Below are positions 44,421 through 52,970 of a stretch of DNA of 64,000 nt, one piece after another; the first letter of the stretch is position 1, and every line of letters starts with the position of its first letter. Location: positions 124,001 to 188,000 of the forward strand of contig NZ_AUHT01000012.1 in assembly GCF_000423325.1 (NCBI RefSeq). Reading direction: 5' to 3'. A program made the translations under genes and the position numbers. The DNA comes from Lysobacter defluvii IMMIB APB-9 = DSM 18482. Lineage in GTDB: Bacteria; Pseudomonadota; Gammaproteobacteria; Xanthomonadales; Xanthomonadaceae. The notes below the pieces were generated by a model, which saw only the letters and a list, made by a program, of their open reading frames with translations, searched no databases and was not told the DNA's origin.

Positions 44421-45334
44421 GCCAGGGCGGTCCGGCAGTCCTCGCCGCGCGCGCAATGCACGAACGTGACCGGGATGCCATGCGCCGCCAGCACGGTGCC
44501 GAACTGGCGCTGGCGCGCCTCGAAGTGCTGGTGCATCCGCTGCAGGCGCGCGCGTTCCTGTTCGTCGCGGTGGTCCGCGCCGCCGCCGTAGCGGTCGTAC
44601 CAGGCGGCCGGGTCCAGCATCGCGATGCGTACCTCGCCGCCGCTGAAGTGCAGCAGCGGCTCCGGCAGTTCGTCGACCCAAACCTGCTCGCCGGGTGCCA
44701 GCAGGGCGGTCTCGATCACCGGCCACAGCGGGGCCAGGCCGGCGTGGTCATACTGCATCGCGGTCATCGCCAGCAGGTCGTGCACGGTCATGTAGCGGGC
44801 GTGCTCGACCTGCAGGCCGAACGCGTCCTGCGCCGCCAGCGCGGTGTCGGCGCCGGCCATGCCGGTCTCCAGCAGGTCGGCCTCGAAGATCGCCGACACC
44901 CGCGCGGTCGCCTGCTCCGGGCCGGACAGCACGAAGGGCACCAGCCGCAGCGGCCCGCCGGCATGTTCCGCCGAAGGCGACAGCGCGCCGGGCAGCTTGC
45001 CCTCGTGGCTGCCGAAGGCGATCACCCGGCCCTCGCCGGCACCGATGCCGCTGCGCGGCGCGCGCGCGGCAAGCTGGTCCAGTTCGGCGTGCAGCGGCCA
45101 GGCCGGGCGCAGCAGTTCGATGGGGTCGTAGTGCGCGCCGACGGTGACCAGTTCCAGCGTGGCGGCGTCCGGCGCGAGCTTGGCCAGGTCGCGTGCGACC
45201 AGCCCGGCGAGGGTCTCCACCTCGGTCCGGGCCAGCGCGTCGCGGCCCACCGGGGACAGCCCGGTCAGCTCCAGCGCCAGGGCGCCGAGGACCCGCGGAG
45301 TGCCCGCGGACGGGGAATTCTGGGATGCAGGCAT
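44417..45334 (-). CDS. uncharacterised soluble protein
   Basis: A 305-residue protein that I do not recognise. It has no signal peptide or membrane segment. Two globular parts are suggested: residues about 15-140 and 150-305. The second includes several Trp/Tyr/Asp clusters (ALLAPGEQVWVDELPEP, DPAAWYDRYGGGADHRDE) and a late Cys pair in CARGEDC. AGGA lies 5 nt before the ATG at 45334. It is convergent with the GNAT gene and divergent from the thiolase gene, so probably monocistronic. Codon use resembles neighbouring core genes, so it is likely a lineage-conserved protein. Confidence 0.75.
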   Translation of the reverse strand: MPASQNSPSAGTPRVLGALALELTGLSPVGRDALARTEVETLAGLVARDLAKLAPDAATLELVTVGAHYDPIELLRPAWPLHAELDQLAARAPRSGIGAGEGRVIAFGSHEGKLPGALSPSAEHAGGPLRLVPFVLSGPEQATARVSAIFEADLLETGMAGADTALAAQDAFGLQVEHARYMTVHDLLAMTAMQYDHAGLAPLWPVIETALLAPGEQVWVDELPEPLLHFSGGEVRIAMLDPAAWYDRYGGGADHRDEQERARLQRMHQHFEARQRQFGTVLAAHGIPVTFVHCARGEDCRTALA

Positions 45335-45472
45335 GGATTCCTGAAGAAACGGTACGCAGGCGTTTGGTGACGCAAAGGGGCGGCGCTACACTCGGGCCAT
45401 TATGCCTGCCGGGGCATGTCGCCGCGGCCCGGGCGACCACATACGGCCACTGGCCGACCGCGAGGTGACCCG

Positions 45473-46750
45473 ATGCGTCCAGTCCGCCCCGTAGCCATCC
45501 TTGGCGGCGTGCGAATCCCGTTCTGCCGGCAGAACACCGCCTACGCGGACGTCGGCAACCTCGGCATGTCGGTGCGGACCCTGGGCGCGCTGGTGGAGAA
45601 GTTCGGGCTGCACGGCCAGGTGCTTGGCGAAGTGGCCATGGGCGCGGTCATCAAGCACTCCTCGGACTGGAACCTCGGCCGCGAGGCAGCGCTGTCGTCC
45701 GGCCTGTCGCCGTTGACGCCGGGCATCACCATGCAGCGCGCCTGCGGCACCTCGCTGGACACCATCAACACCGTGGCCGCCAAGATCGCCACCGGGCAGA
45801 TCGAGGCCGGCATCGGCGGCGGCAGCGACACCACCTCCGACGTGCCCATCGTCTACGGCAAGGAGCTGCGCCGGCGCCTGCTGGCCGCCAACGCGGCCAA
45901 GGACCCGAAGGGCAAGCTGGCGCAGTTCCGCGGCTTTGGCCTGGGCGAGCTCAAGCCCGAGTTCCCCGGCGTGGGCGAGCCACGCACCGGCAAGTCGATG
46001 GGCGAGCACTGCGAGGACATGGCCAAGCAGTGGAACATCAGCCGCGACTCGCAGGACGAGTGGGCGCTGGCGTCGCACCTCAAGCTCGCCGCCGCCTACG
46101 AGCGCGGCTTCTTCGACGACCTGGTGGTCAGCTTCCGCGGCGTGTCGCGCGACAACGTGCTGCGCCCGGACACCTCGCTGGAGAAGCTGGCGACGCTGAA
46201 GCCCGCCTTCGACCGCAACTCCGGCCGCGGCACCCTGACCGCCGGCAACTCCACCCCGCTGACCGACGGCGCCGCCGCCTGCCTGCTGGCGACCGACGAG
46301 TGGGCCGCCGAGCACGGCCACGAGGTGCTGTGCCACCTGCGCGACGTGCACGTGGCCGCGGTCGACTTCGTCCACGGCGAAGGCCTGCTGATGGCCCCGA
46401 CCGTGGCCGTGCCGCAGATGCTCGCGCGCAACGGCCTGACCCTGCAGGACTTCGACTTCTACGAGATCCACGAAGCCTTCGCCGCCCAGGTGCTGTGCAC
46501 CCTGCGCGCCTGGGAGAGCGAGGAGTACTGCCGCACCCGCCTGGGCCTGGACCAGCCGCTGGGGCGGATCGACCCGGAGAAGATCAACCCCAACGGCTCC
46601 TCGCTGGCGACCGGGCATCCGTTCGCGGCGACGGGCGCGCGGATCGTGGCCACCGCGGCGAAGGAGCTGAAGGCGCGCGGGGGCGGGCGGTGCCTGGTGT
46701 CGATCTGTACTGCGGGGGGGATGGGGGTTGTGGCGATCCTGGAGCGCTAG
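45473..46750 (+). CDS. acetyl-CoA C-acyltransferase (FadI-like thiolase)
   Basis: A 425-residue thiolase. The nucleophilic Cys is in MQRACGTSLD, the catalytic His in GHPFAATGAR and the second Cys in CTAGGMG. Insert lengths fit FadI-type beta-oxidation thiolases rather than PhaA. No FadJ-like partner is adjacent, so the exact role (fatty-acid degradation or biosynthetic condensation) is open. The ATG at 45473 follows GAGGTG; an upstream in-frame ATG at 45416 has no ribosome-binding site. It marks the left border of the A/T-richer region. Confidence 0.9.
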   Translation: MRPVRPVAILGGVRIPFCRQNTAYADVGNLGMSVRTLGALVEKFGLHGQVLGEVAMGAVIKHSSDWNLGREAALSSGLSPLTPGITMQRACGTSLDTINTVAAKIATGQIEAGIGGGSDTTSDVPIVYGKELRRRLLAANAAKDPKGKLAQFRGFGLGELKPEFPGVGEPRTGKSMGEHCEDMAKQWNISRDSQDEWALASHLKLAAAYERGFFDDLVVSFRGVSRDNVLRPDTSLEKLATLKPAFDRNSGRGTLTAGNSTPLTDGAAACLLATDEWAAEHGHEVLCHLRDVHVAAVDFVHGEGLLMAPTVAVPQMLARNGLTLQDFDFYEIHEAFAAQVLCTLRAWESEEYCRTRLGLDQPLGRIDPEKINPNGSSLATGHPFAATGARIVATAAKELKARGGGRCLVSICTAGGMGVVAILER

Positions 46751-46868
46751 GTCTCACATCTGTTTCTGCTCTTCGGCGTCATCAGCAACTAGTCGGCGGG
46801 ACGTCCACGATGCCGTACGCATGGCGCGAGCAACAATGAGATCTGCCGCCCGGCGCTTACTCTGCATT

Positions 46869-47081
46869 TCAATTGGACAGGCCAGTTGGCTTTCGAGTTG
46901 GTGTAGCTCCGGCAACGCGTTGCCCGGTGATCTCTTCGTATACCTCTTGACGATGTACCTCGACGACCCTCGGCGCCGTTACACCCAAGCGGACTTGCTT
47001 ACCGTTGATCGCTAGGACAGTTACTCGGATGTCAGTACCCACGGTGACAGCTTCACCAGGACGGCGACTAATGATGAGCAT
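46869..47081 (-). CDS. csrA: CsrA-family carbon storage regulator, accessory copy
   Basis: A 70-residue CsrA/RsmA-type RNA-binding dimer. The fold is intact: MLIISRRPGEAVTVG at the N-terminus, VRLGVTAPRVVEVHRQEVY in the middle with the RNA-binding Arg44, and a variable tail. It differs from the usual housekeeping sequence (MLILTRRVGE, VSVHREEI), so it is probably a second copy. ATG 47081 fits the family; ATG 47093 is four codons upstream but abuts the AAGGA. It lies downstream of the HelD-like helicase gene in the A/T-richer segment. Confidence 0.85.
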   Translation of the reverse strand: MLIISRRPGEAVTVGTDIRVTVLAINGKQVRLGVTAPRVVEVHRQEVYEEITGQRVAGATPTRKPTGLSN

Positions 47082-47292
47082 GCTGGAGTCCATTCCTTTG
47101 ATGTGTGACTCACCATATTCGGAGAGAGGCACCAGCGCCAGCATCTTCGCGACCTCGCCCCCGCGGCGGACTCTTTGACTCTGCTTGGGGGCTAGAACCG
47201 GGCGGCTGTAACCGGGATCTAAAGGCTCGGGCTGAAGCACAGCCAAAACCAGGACGCCGCCGATCCTGGGCGTTGCGTGGTCCTGAGCTTGT

Positions 47293-50103
47293 TCAGGCAC
47301 GGAGAGAAGGGCGAGGCTGAGGGCGCGAGCGGACGAAGGTTATGGGGGAGGCAGCTCTTCGCCGTTCCGGTTTGTGCCGGCAGGCAGGGAAGTTTGAGCA
47401 GGCTCGAAACTCCCCATAAGGCCCAGTGCGTAAAACGATCACGCCTTGCTGGCATACGGGGCAGGGTTCTTCGCGCACGGCCTTGCCATCCATGTCCGTG
47501 ATCACCACGGCATTGTCTTCCTCAAGCTCTCGCACGAATGACGAACACTGGCCGCGCGCCGTAAACATCGCCACGCCTCGGCGCGCCCGAGTGAGCGCGA
47601 CATAGAACAAGCGCCGCTCTTCACCCAGTGGGAACTCATCACCGCCGGGCATGGCCAGCGCCAGCACCGGATCGTCGGCTCGCGTGCTCGGGAAGCTGCG
47701 TCCGCGGTTGACGGTGAGCATCTCGGGCAGGATGACGTAGTCCGCTTCGCTGCCTTTGGAGCGGTGGATGGTCAGGAAGGAGATGTCTACGAACCGCTCG
47801 AACCGTCCGCGTTGAACCGGCACGTACTGCCGGTCCGCGTTGTAGCGACCCAGGACATAGATCGAAACCTTGCCATTGCGCGCGGGGGGGATGCTGCCGT
47901 CTTCCACCCCACGGGCCAGGCTCATCACGAACTGGTCGACGGCGTCAGCCAGCTTGTCTTTGTGGTCGACCTGGAAAGCTTGGAGCACGGGCCCCACTGT
48001 CGGTGCCACCGAGTGAACGCGCTTCACGATCTGCGCCGGGTTCTTGGAAACGAAGGCACTTGAGACGTCGCACAACGCCTGGGGACAGCGGAAGGTCTGT
48101 TCAAGCTTGAGTACTTGGCCGTGCCCGAACCAGTCCCGGAAGCCGGTCATGACGGACACGTCGGCCCCAGCGAAGCGATTGATCGATTGCCAGTCATCGC
48201 CTACTGCAAAGAAGAATCGGCCAGGCTGCTTCACCAAGGCTCGGCACAACCGGGCACGCGCGCGTGATGCGTCCTGGAACTCGTCGGCCATGACCAGCTC
48301 ATAAGGCGCCTCATAGCGGCCGGCTTCCAAGTGCTCTGCAGCCAGGTTGAGCATGTCCTCGAAATCAATCCCACCTTCGGCCGCCAACGCGGCGTCCCAC
48401 GCTTCCATGACGGGCACCGCCAAGTCCAGGAACATCCGGTGCCGGAGCTCGGAAGCACCGTCGTGCTGGACCTCCAGCCGCTGATACAGAGCGGCCGGGG
48501 TCAAGCAGTTGCTCTTGGCGTGGCTCAAGAACGTGCGGATTAGGGCAGCGAGTTCCCGGGTGTCCATCGGCCTGAGCCCGTCATTGGGGATGGGGCGATC
48601 GGGGTTGGGATCGAGAACCAGCCCGCGCGACGTCAGCTCCGAGGCCAAGCGATCGAAGTCCTCGCCGCTTCGCAGCCCGTGTGAAGTGGTCTCGAAGAGC
48701 TCCGTTCCGTTCTGGGCATGCAAGGACCGCTTCCACTCCACGCCTTCCAAGTAGCCGTTGAAGTGCGCCGGCGCACGGCCGTGGGCATCCAGGGCGAAAT
48801 GCTCGTGATACAGCGATATGCCGGGGTAGTAGAAGTCAGGCTTGTATTGGCGATGGTCCTTGTCGGCCGTGCTGAACTCGTACTGGGCCTCATAGCGGTA
48901 GTCCACGCCATTGAGGAACAGCCAGTTGGCGATCATCACCTCTTCCTGGCTTCGAACCATCTCTCCGCGGGTGGTTCTCATCCCCGCGTTGCCCGCAGCG
49001 TCCCACACGTCGGCAGGTCCGTTGGAGCCGAAGGCAGGCAGGTCCCGTCCGAACACGAAGCGGAACAGATCCCACTTGGAGCGGAAGGCTGGGGACCGGT
49101 CCTTTAGGTCGTCGGCCAGCTCCATGAGCTTGCGAAAGCCTGCGGCCGTATCGACCGCCCAGTCGGGGATGTCCGGCTTCTCCCCCGTGGCCTTGCCGAT
49201 GATGCTCAAGCCCAAGGCGTGGAAGGTGGAGGCTTCCACGCTCACTTCCTCCATACCCAGCCGAGCAAAGGACCGGGCGGCACGCTCCCTGAGCTCTTCC
49301 GCCGCCTGCTTGTTGAACGCCAGAAGCACGATGCGCTCGGGCGCCACAAATCCGCGGTGGATGGCGTAAGCCGCCTTGCCCACCATCGTTGATGTCTTGC
49401 CCGACCCGGCTGAAGCCACCACCTGGACGCGGTTGTCGAAACACACCACCGCCCGGGCCTGCTCTGTGGTTAGTGGCTGACTTTCCACCCGATCGAACAA
49501 GTCCTTGCACGCCACCAGCTCACGCTCGGTGTGGGTCTCGTTAAAGCGTGCCCAGTGCCGGGGCCAGTCCTGATCCCACCGGGCGACGTCTCGTTCCACG
49601 GCGGCCACATCCTTGAGCCGAGTCCGCACTCCGGGCTGATCCAGGCGCAAGCGCATCCCGGCGAGGTCTACTTGGGGCCGGGTTGCCAGCAAGGCTTGCT
49701 GACCTTCGTGGGTGAACCAGCGATGCTGCTCACGCGCAAGAGCCTCTTGGGCATCGACTTGGCTGAGCCAAGCCCGGACGTCCTCAAGTTCACTGTTGAG
49801 AAGGGCTGCCGCTTCGCGCAGCCGCTTGTCCGCCAACGCGTGCTCCAGTGACTGGCGCAGCTCGTTCCCAGCTCTATTTGGCAGTCCGTCGACCTTCACC
49901 GCAGCGGCGGTGGCGGGGTAGGCGGTGAAATCCGTCCAGAACGTGCCCGGCTGGAGCTGGTAGCCGGCTTCGTTCTCCACCTCGAGGCGGTGGTTGCGGC
50001 CCTCCACGGTCAAGGTGAGTTCCGAGCCGTCCAGCCGCAACCGCCAATCCCGAGAGCCCGTCAGTGTGCGGCCCCACCAAGATGGGCTCCACTCTCTTGC
50101 CAT
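47293..50103 (-). CDS. HelD-like SF1 helicase with inserted nuclease-like domain and C-terminal zinc finger
   Basis: A 936-residue UvrD/Rep-superfamily protein closest in layout to helicase IV (HelD). The N-terminal 210 residues are HelD-like. Walker A is ASAGSGKTST with Lys236, Walker B is VMADEFQDASRAR, then VGDDWQSINRFAG, LEQTFRCP and VALTRARRGV. Between motifs I and II, at about residues 390-490, an inserted segment reads YKPDFYYPG (Asp423), HFALDAHG, and GVEWKRSLH (Glu456, Lys458), as in PD-(D/E)XK nucleases. A topoisomerase-type zinc finger (CPVCQQG … CSNFPAC) ends the protein. The start is ATG 50103. It sits in the island-like segment and may serve DNA repair or defence. Confidence 0.85.
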   Translation of the reverse strand: MAREWSPSWWGRTLTGSRDWRLRLDGSELTLTVEGRNHRLEVENEAGYQLQPGTFWTDFTAYPATAAAVKVDGLPNRAGNELRQSLEHALADKRLREAAALLNSELEDVRAWLSQVDAQEALAREQHRWFTHEGQQALLATRPQVDLAGMRLRLDQPGVRTRLKDVAAVERDVARWDQDWPRHWARFNETHTERELVACKDLFDRVESQPLTTEQARAVVCFDNRVQVVASAGSGKTSTMVGKAAYAIHRGFVAPERIVLLAFNKQAAEELRERAARSFARLGMEEVSVEASTFHALGLSIIGKATGEKPDIPDWAVDTAAGFRKLMELADDLKDRSPAFRSKWDLFRFVFGRDLPAFGSNGPADVWDAAGNAGMRTTRGEMVRSQEEVMIANWLFLNGVDYRYEAQYEFSTADKDHRQYKPDFYYPGISLYHEHFALDAHGRAPAHFNGYLEGVEWKRSLHAQNGTELFETTSHGLRSGEDFDRLASELTSRGLVLDPNPDRPIPNDGLRPMDTRELAALIRTFLSHAKSNCLTPAALYQRLEVQHDGASELRHRMFLDLAVPVMEAWDAALAAEGGIDFEDMLNLAAEHLEAGRYEAPYELVMADEFQDASRARARLCRALVKQPGRFFFAVGDDWQSINRFAGADVSVMTGFRDWFGHGQVLKLEQTFRCPQALCDVSSAFVSKNPAQIVKRVHSVAPTVGPVLQAFQVDHKDKLADAVDQFVMSLARGVEDGSIPPARNGKVSIYVLGRYNADRQYVPVQRGRFERFVDISFLTIHRSKGSEADYVILPEMLTVNRGRSFPSTRADDPVLALAMPGGDEFPLGEERRLFYVALTRARRGVAMFTARGQCSSFVRELEEDNAVVITDMDGKAVREEPCPVCQQGVIVLRTGPYGEFRACSNFPACRHKPERRRAASPITFVRSRPQPRPSLRA

Positions 50104-50763
50104 GCGCAGCACACGTCCCCCAAGGTAAGCCCACCCTCTGACGAGCAGTGGGCGGGCACCATCTTAGCGGAGTCAGGCGAAACGCCGGCGCTCGAACGCC
50201 TCGGGCTTGAGTCACCCCGAGTCGAGTCTCCCGCGTTTCGCTCGGCCGGGATCAGGTTGGCGGCACTTCGCGCGTGGAAGATGGAGCTCATGCTGAGTGG
50301 AGCCCCAGACTGGGTGCTCGGGCTCTCTATCTTCGTTCGCTGCGCGCGCTATTCCTTTCGTGCCAGAGGCCGCTTGCCATTTTGATTCGGCATGCCTTGG
50401 TGCCATCAGACTCACGACAGGGCCGACGCTCCTTGACGGCAGCACGCGGCAGTACATGCCTGCGACGGTGCGTCGGTCCTTATCGCTAGACGCGCACGTA
50501 TTCCCTCGGCCAGCAACCGCGGGGAGAGTTCTTCCCGCAAGTACGGGGCGCTGAAATTCTTGAAGGGGGCAGAGGGGCGGCCCCAAACCGGCGGTCCGCG
50601 CCAGTAGCCTTAGGCAGCGCGCTTCAGTTCACCCGGGATCCAAGCAGCACATCTAAGGGAGGTGTCAGCCGATGTTTGCCGTACACTGAGCCTGCCCGTG
50701 GTCGGCAAACAAGTAGTCCAATGGGCGGAAAATGGGAGTGCCGGTTCAACAGGAGGGGGGCTC
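50104..50763. other. gene-free stretch
   Basis: This 660-bp stretch between the helicase and the membrane coiled-coil gene has only short, inconsistent open frames. I see no RNA gene, hairpin terminator or insertion-sequence end. Composition is more A/T-rich than core genes on either side of the island. Confidence 0.5.
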
Positions 50764-51420
50764 ATGAGAACTGTCGGCTTTTTGCTGTTGTTACTGCTAG
50801 TGATCATAGCGGCAAGGCTCGCCGGGGGCACGGCTGGCCGAGTGGCTGCCGAAGAGAGCAGAAAGAGCGCGTCCGAGGACCTAGCCCACTTCATCGGCGA
50901 ATTGGAGAAGTTTGAACTGGCTTCGTCGCGACGGCAGCAGGCACTAAGGGATACATACGTGTCGGAGCTACAGGAAGGCGGGTGGGAATCGCTGTTCGAC
51001 GCGGGAAGGATTAAGCAAGATGTCGGACTTGCTGAGACCTCCAGAATCGTAAATCGTGCGAAGGCCGCGTTAGGGAAATTCGAAGCTGGAGTGCTGGCAT
51101 CAATGGAGACTAGCAGGCAACAGATCAACGCACTGGAAATCAGTGATCGAGAGAGATCAACGATGCTCTCTAGCTTTGATCGCGGAGCGAAGGCGAGCCA
51201 CGAAACCCTAGCACTGGAGCATCGCTTGATACTCGAGGCTGAGTCCGTAGTGTCTCTACTCTCTTCGAATACGAGCTGGGCGGTCGAGGACGATCGTTTT
51301 GTCCTTCAGGATCCGGAGCTTCGACGTGCAATTGGTGCACGCTTCCAGGAGATGGACGCGATTGCTTTGCGCCAGCAAAAGATCTACGAAGGCGCTAACT
51401 CTGACGCGCTCGCGCGGTAG
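50764..51420 (+). CDS. membrane-anchored coiled-coil protein of unknown function
   Basis: A 218-residue protein with one N-terminal hydrophobic helix (residues 4-22, FLLLLLLVIIAARLAGG) and a long helical, Glu/Arg/Lys/Ala-rich body typical of coiled coil. AGGAGG lies just before the ATG at 50764. Codon use is less G/C-biased than in the core genes around it (for example TCA, CTA, ATA codons), consistent with recent acquisition. I do not recognise the family. It may partner the helicase gene, but it is on the opposite strand with 660 bp between. Confidence 0.65.
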   Translation: MRTVGFLLLLLLVIIAARLAGGTAGRVAAEESRKSASEDLAHFIGELEKFELASSRRQQALRDTYVSELQEGGWESLFDAGRIKQDVGLAETSRIVNRAKAALGKFEAGVLASMETSRQQINALEISDRERSTMLSSFDRGAKASHETLALEHRLILEAESVVSLLSSNTSWAVEDDRFVLQDPELRRAIGARFQEMDAIALRQQKIYEGANSDALAR

Positions 51421-52035
51421 CTGAGCAGGTGGAACGTACACAACCCTCGAACGGTGAGTTCGAAGTTTGGCGCACGCGACTTCGAAAGACTCCAACGTAG
51501 CTGGGATGTGCGCAGCTGGACACCGCTGCCGCAAACAAGGCGGAGAGCAGATTATCGTAGCCTGACAAGCGGGACCAGGCGACTCTTGAGATCTGCCCGT
51601 CTGCCTGGCGACTTGTGAAGGGTGGACATCGCCTGCGATGATTCGAAGCTGACCGGCGCGGCATCTCACGCCCTATGAGAGGGGCGGCAATGGCCGCACT
51701 CGCGCTCACTCGAAGGGGCGGACATAGCGTCCCCGCAGTTGTTCTCACGAACTGCGACGTCCTGCCGCCCTGAGGTCAAAGTCGGCGTCGTTCTCGGACC
51801 GACTATGATTTCGACGGCCGGACGAGCAGTGCTTTCATGCACACGCACGCAATCTTGGCAACTTCGCTCCGATGCGCCGCGACCGGGCCAGTAGATGTGT
51901 AAGCATGGCGGCGGATGAGGCCCTCTGCCTGGGGCGACCAGGCGCAGCAATGCGCACGGGGCGCCAAGACTGCTACTGCAGCGAGGTTGCGCTCCGTCCA
52001 CAATGCGGGGCACGAAGCCGCTCACCTACTGCTCG
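51421..52035. other. gene-free stretch before oleB
   Basis: This 615-bp stretch has no convincing open frame or RNA gene. The composition is again less G/C-rich. In relatives, oleA is generally found close to oleB; no trace of an oleA fragment can be read here. The right border of the island-like segment is probably within this stretch. Confidence 0.5.
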
Positions 52036-52941
52036 ATGTTCGCCGACTATTCCTTCACCCCCCACCGCCTTGAAGTCCGCCCAGGCATCCACCTGAGCTA
52101 CCTCGACGAAGGCCCGCGCAATGGCGAGGTCATCGTCATGGTCCACGGCAACCCGTCGTGGAGCTTCTACTGGCGGCATCTGGTGCTGGGGCTGCGTGAC
52201 CGCTATCGCTGCGTCGTGCCGGACCACGTGGGCATGGGCCTGTCGGACCGCCCGGACGACGCGCCTTCGGCCCGGCCGCACTACGACTACACGCTGCAGT
52301 CGCGGGTGGACGACCTCGGCACGCTGCTCGACTCGCTCGGTATCACGGGTCCCGTCACGCTGGCGGTGCACGACTGGGGCGGGATGATCGGTTTTGGCTG
52401 GGCGCTGCGGCACATGGCCCAGGTGCAGCGGCTGGTGATCCTCAACACGGCGGCGTTCCCGCTGCCCGAGGTCAAGCCGATGCCGTGGCAACTGTCGATG
52501 GGGCGGGACTCGCGCCTGGGCGGCTGGCTGATCCGGCGCTTCAACCTGTTCGCCCGCGGGGCGGCGTGGCTGGGCACGCAGCGCTCGCTGCCGGCGGAGG
52601 TGCGCCGTGGCTACATCGCGCCCTACCAGGGCTGGGACCAGGCCATCAGCACGCTGCGCTTCATGCAGGACATCCCGCTGTCGGAAGGCGACCGGGCCTG
52701 GCCGCTGCTGCAGGAGGTCGCGCGCATGCTGCCGGAGTACGCCGACCGTCCGGCGTTCCTGGGCTGGGGGCTGAAGGACTTCGTGTTCGACCACCACTTC
52801 CTGGACGGCTTCCGCAAGGCGCTGCCCCAGGCGGAGGTGCACGCCTTCGACGACGCCGGGCACTACGTGCTGGAAGACAGGCACGAGGTGCTGGTGCCGG
52901 CGATCCGCGACTTCCTGGACCGCCACCCGCTGGCGGGCTGA
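52036..52941 (+). CDS. oleB: OleB beta-lactone decarboxylase (alpha/beta hydrolase)
   Basis: OleB carries out the last step of long-chain olefin synthesis, decarboxylating a beta-lactone to an alkene. The 301-residue protein is haloalkane-dehalogenase-like: oxyanion VHGNPSW, nucleophile elbow VHDWGGMIGFGWA with Asp113, and His276 in DDAGHYVLED. The Asp nucleophile and the following oleC and oleD genes support OleB. The ATG at 52036 begins the conserved part. It is 29 bp from oleC. Confidence 0.9.
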   Translation: MFADYSFTPHRLEVRPGIHLSYLDEGPRNGEVIVMVHGNPSWSFYWRHLVLGLRDRYRCVVPDHVGMGLSDRPDDAPSARPHYDYTLQSRVDDLGTLLDSLGITGPVTLAVHDWGGMIGFGWALRHMAQVQRLVILNTAAFPLPEVKPMPWQLSMGRDSRLGGWLIRRFNLFARGAAWLGTQRSLPAEVRRGYIAPYQGWDQAISTLRFMQDIPLSEGDRAWPLLQEVARMLPEYADRPAFLGWGLKDFVFDHHFLDGFRKALPQAEVHAFDDAGHYVLEDRHEVLVPAIRDFLDRHPLAG

Positions 52942-52970
52942 GCGGCACCCCGGCGCCTACAATTGCGGGC

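Noticed and set aside
45473-46750. The thiolase as the missing OleA
   Set aside because: Length (425) and motifs (GHPFAATGAR, CTAGGMG) are those of a FadI-type degradative thiolase; OleA is FabH-like and about 340 residues.
47105-47501. Short plus-strand frames upstream of csrA and over the helicase 3' end
   Set aside because: They overlap the helicase coding end or lack a ribosome-binding site and any protein-like pattern.
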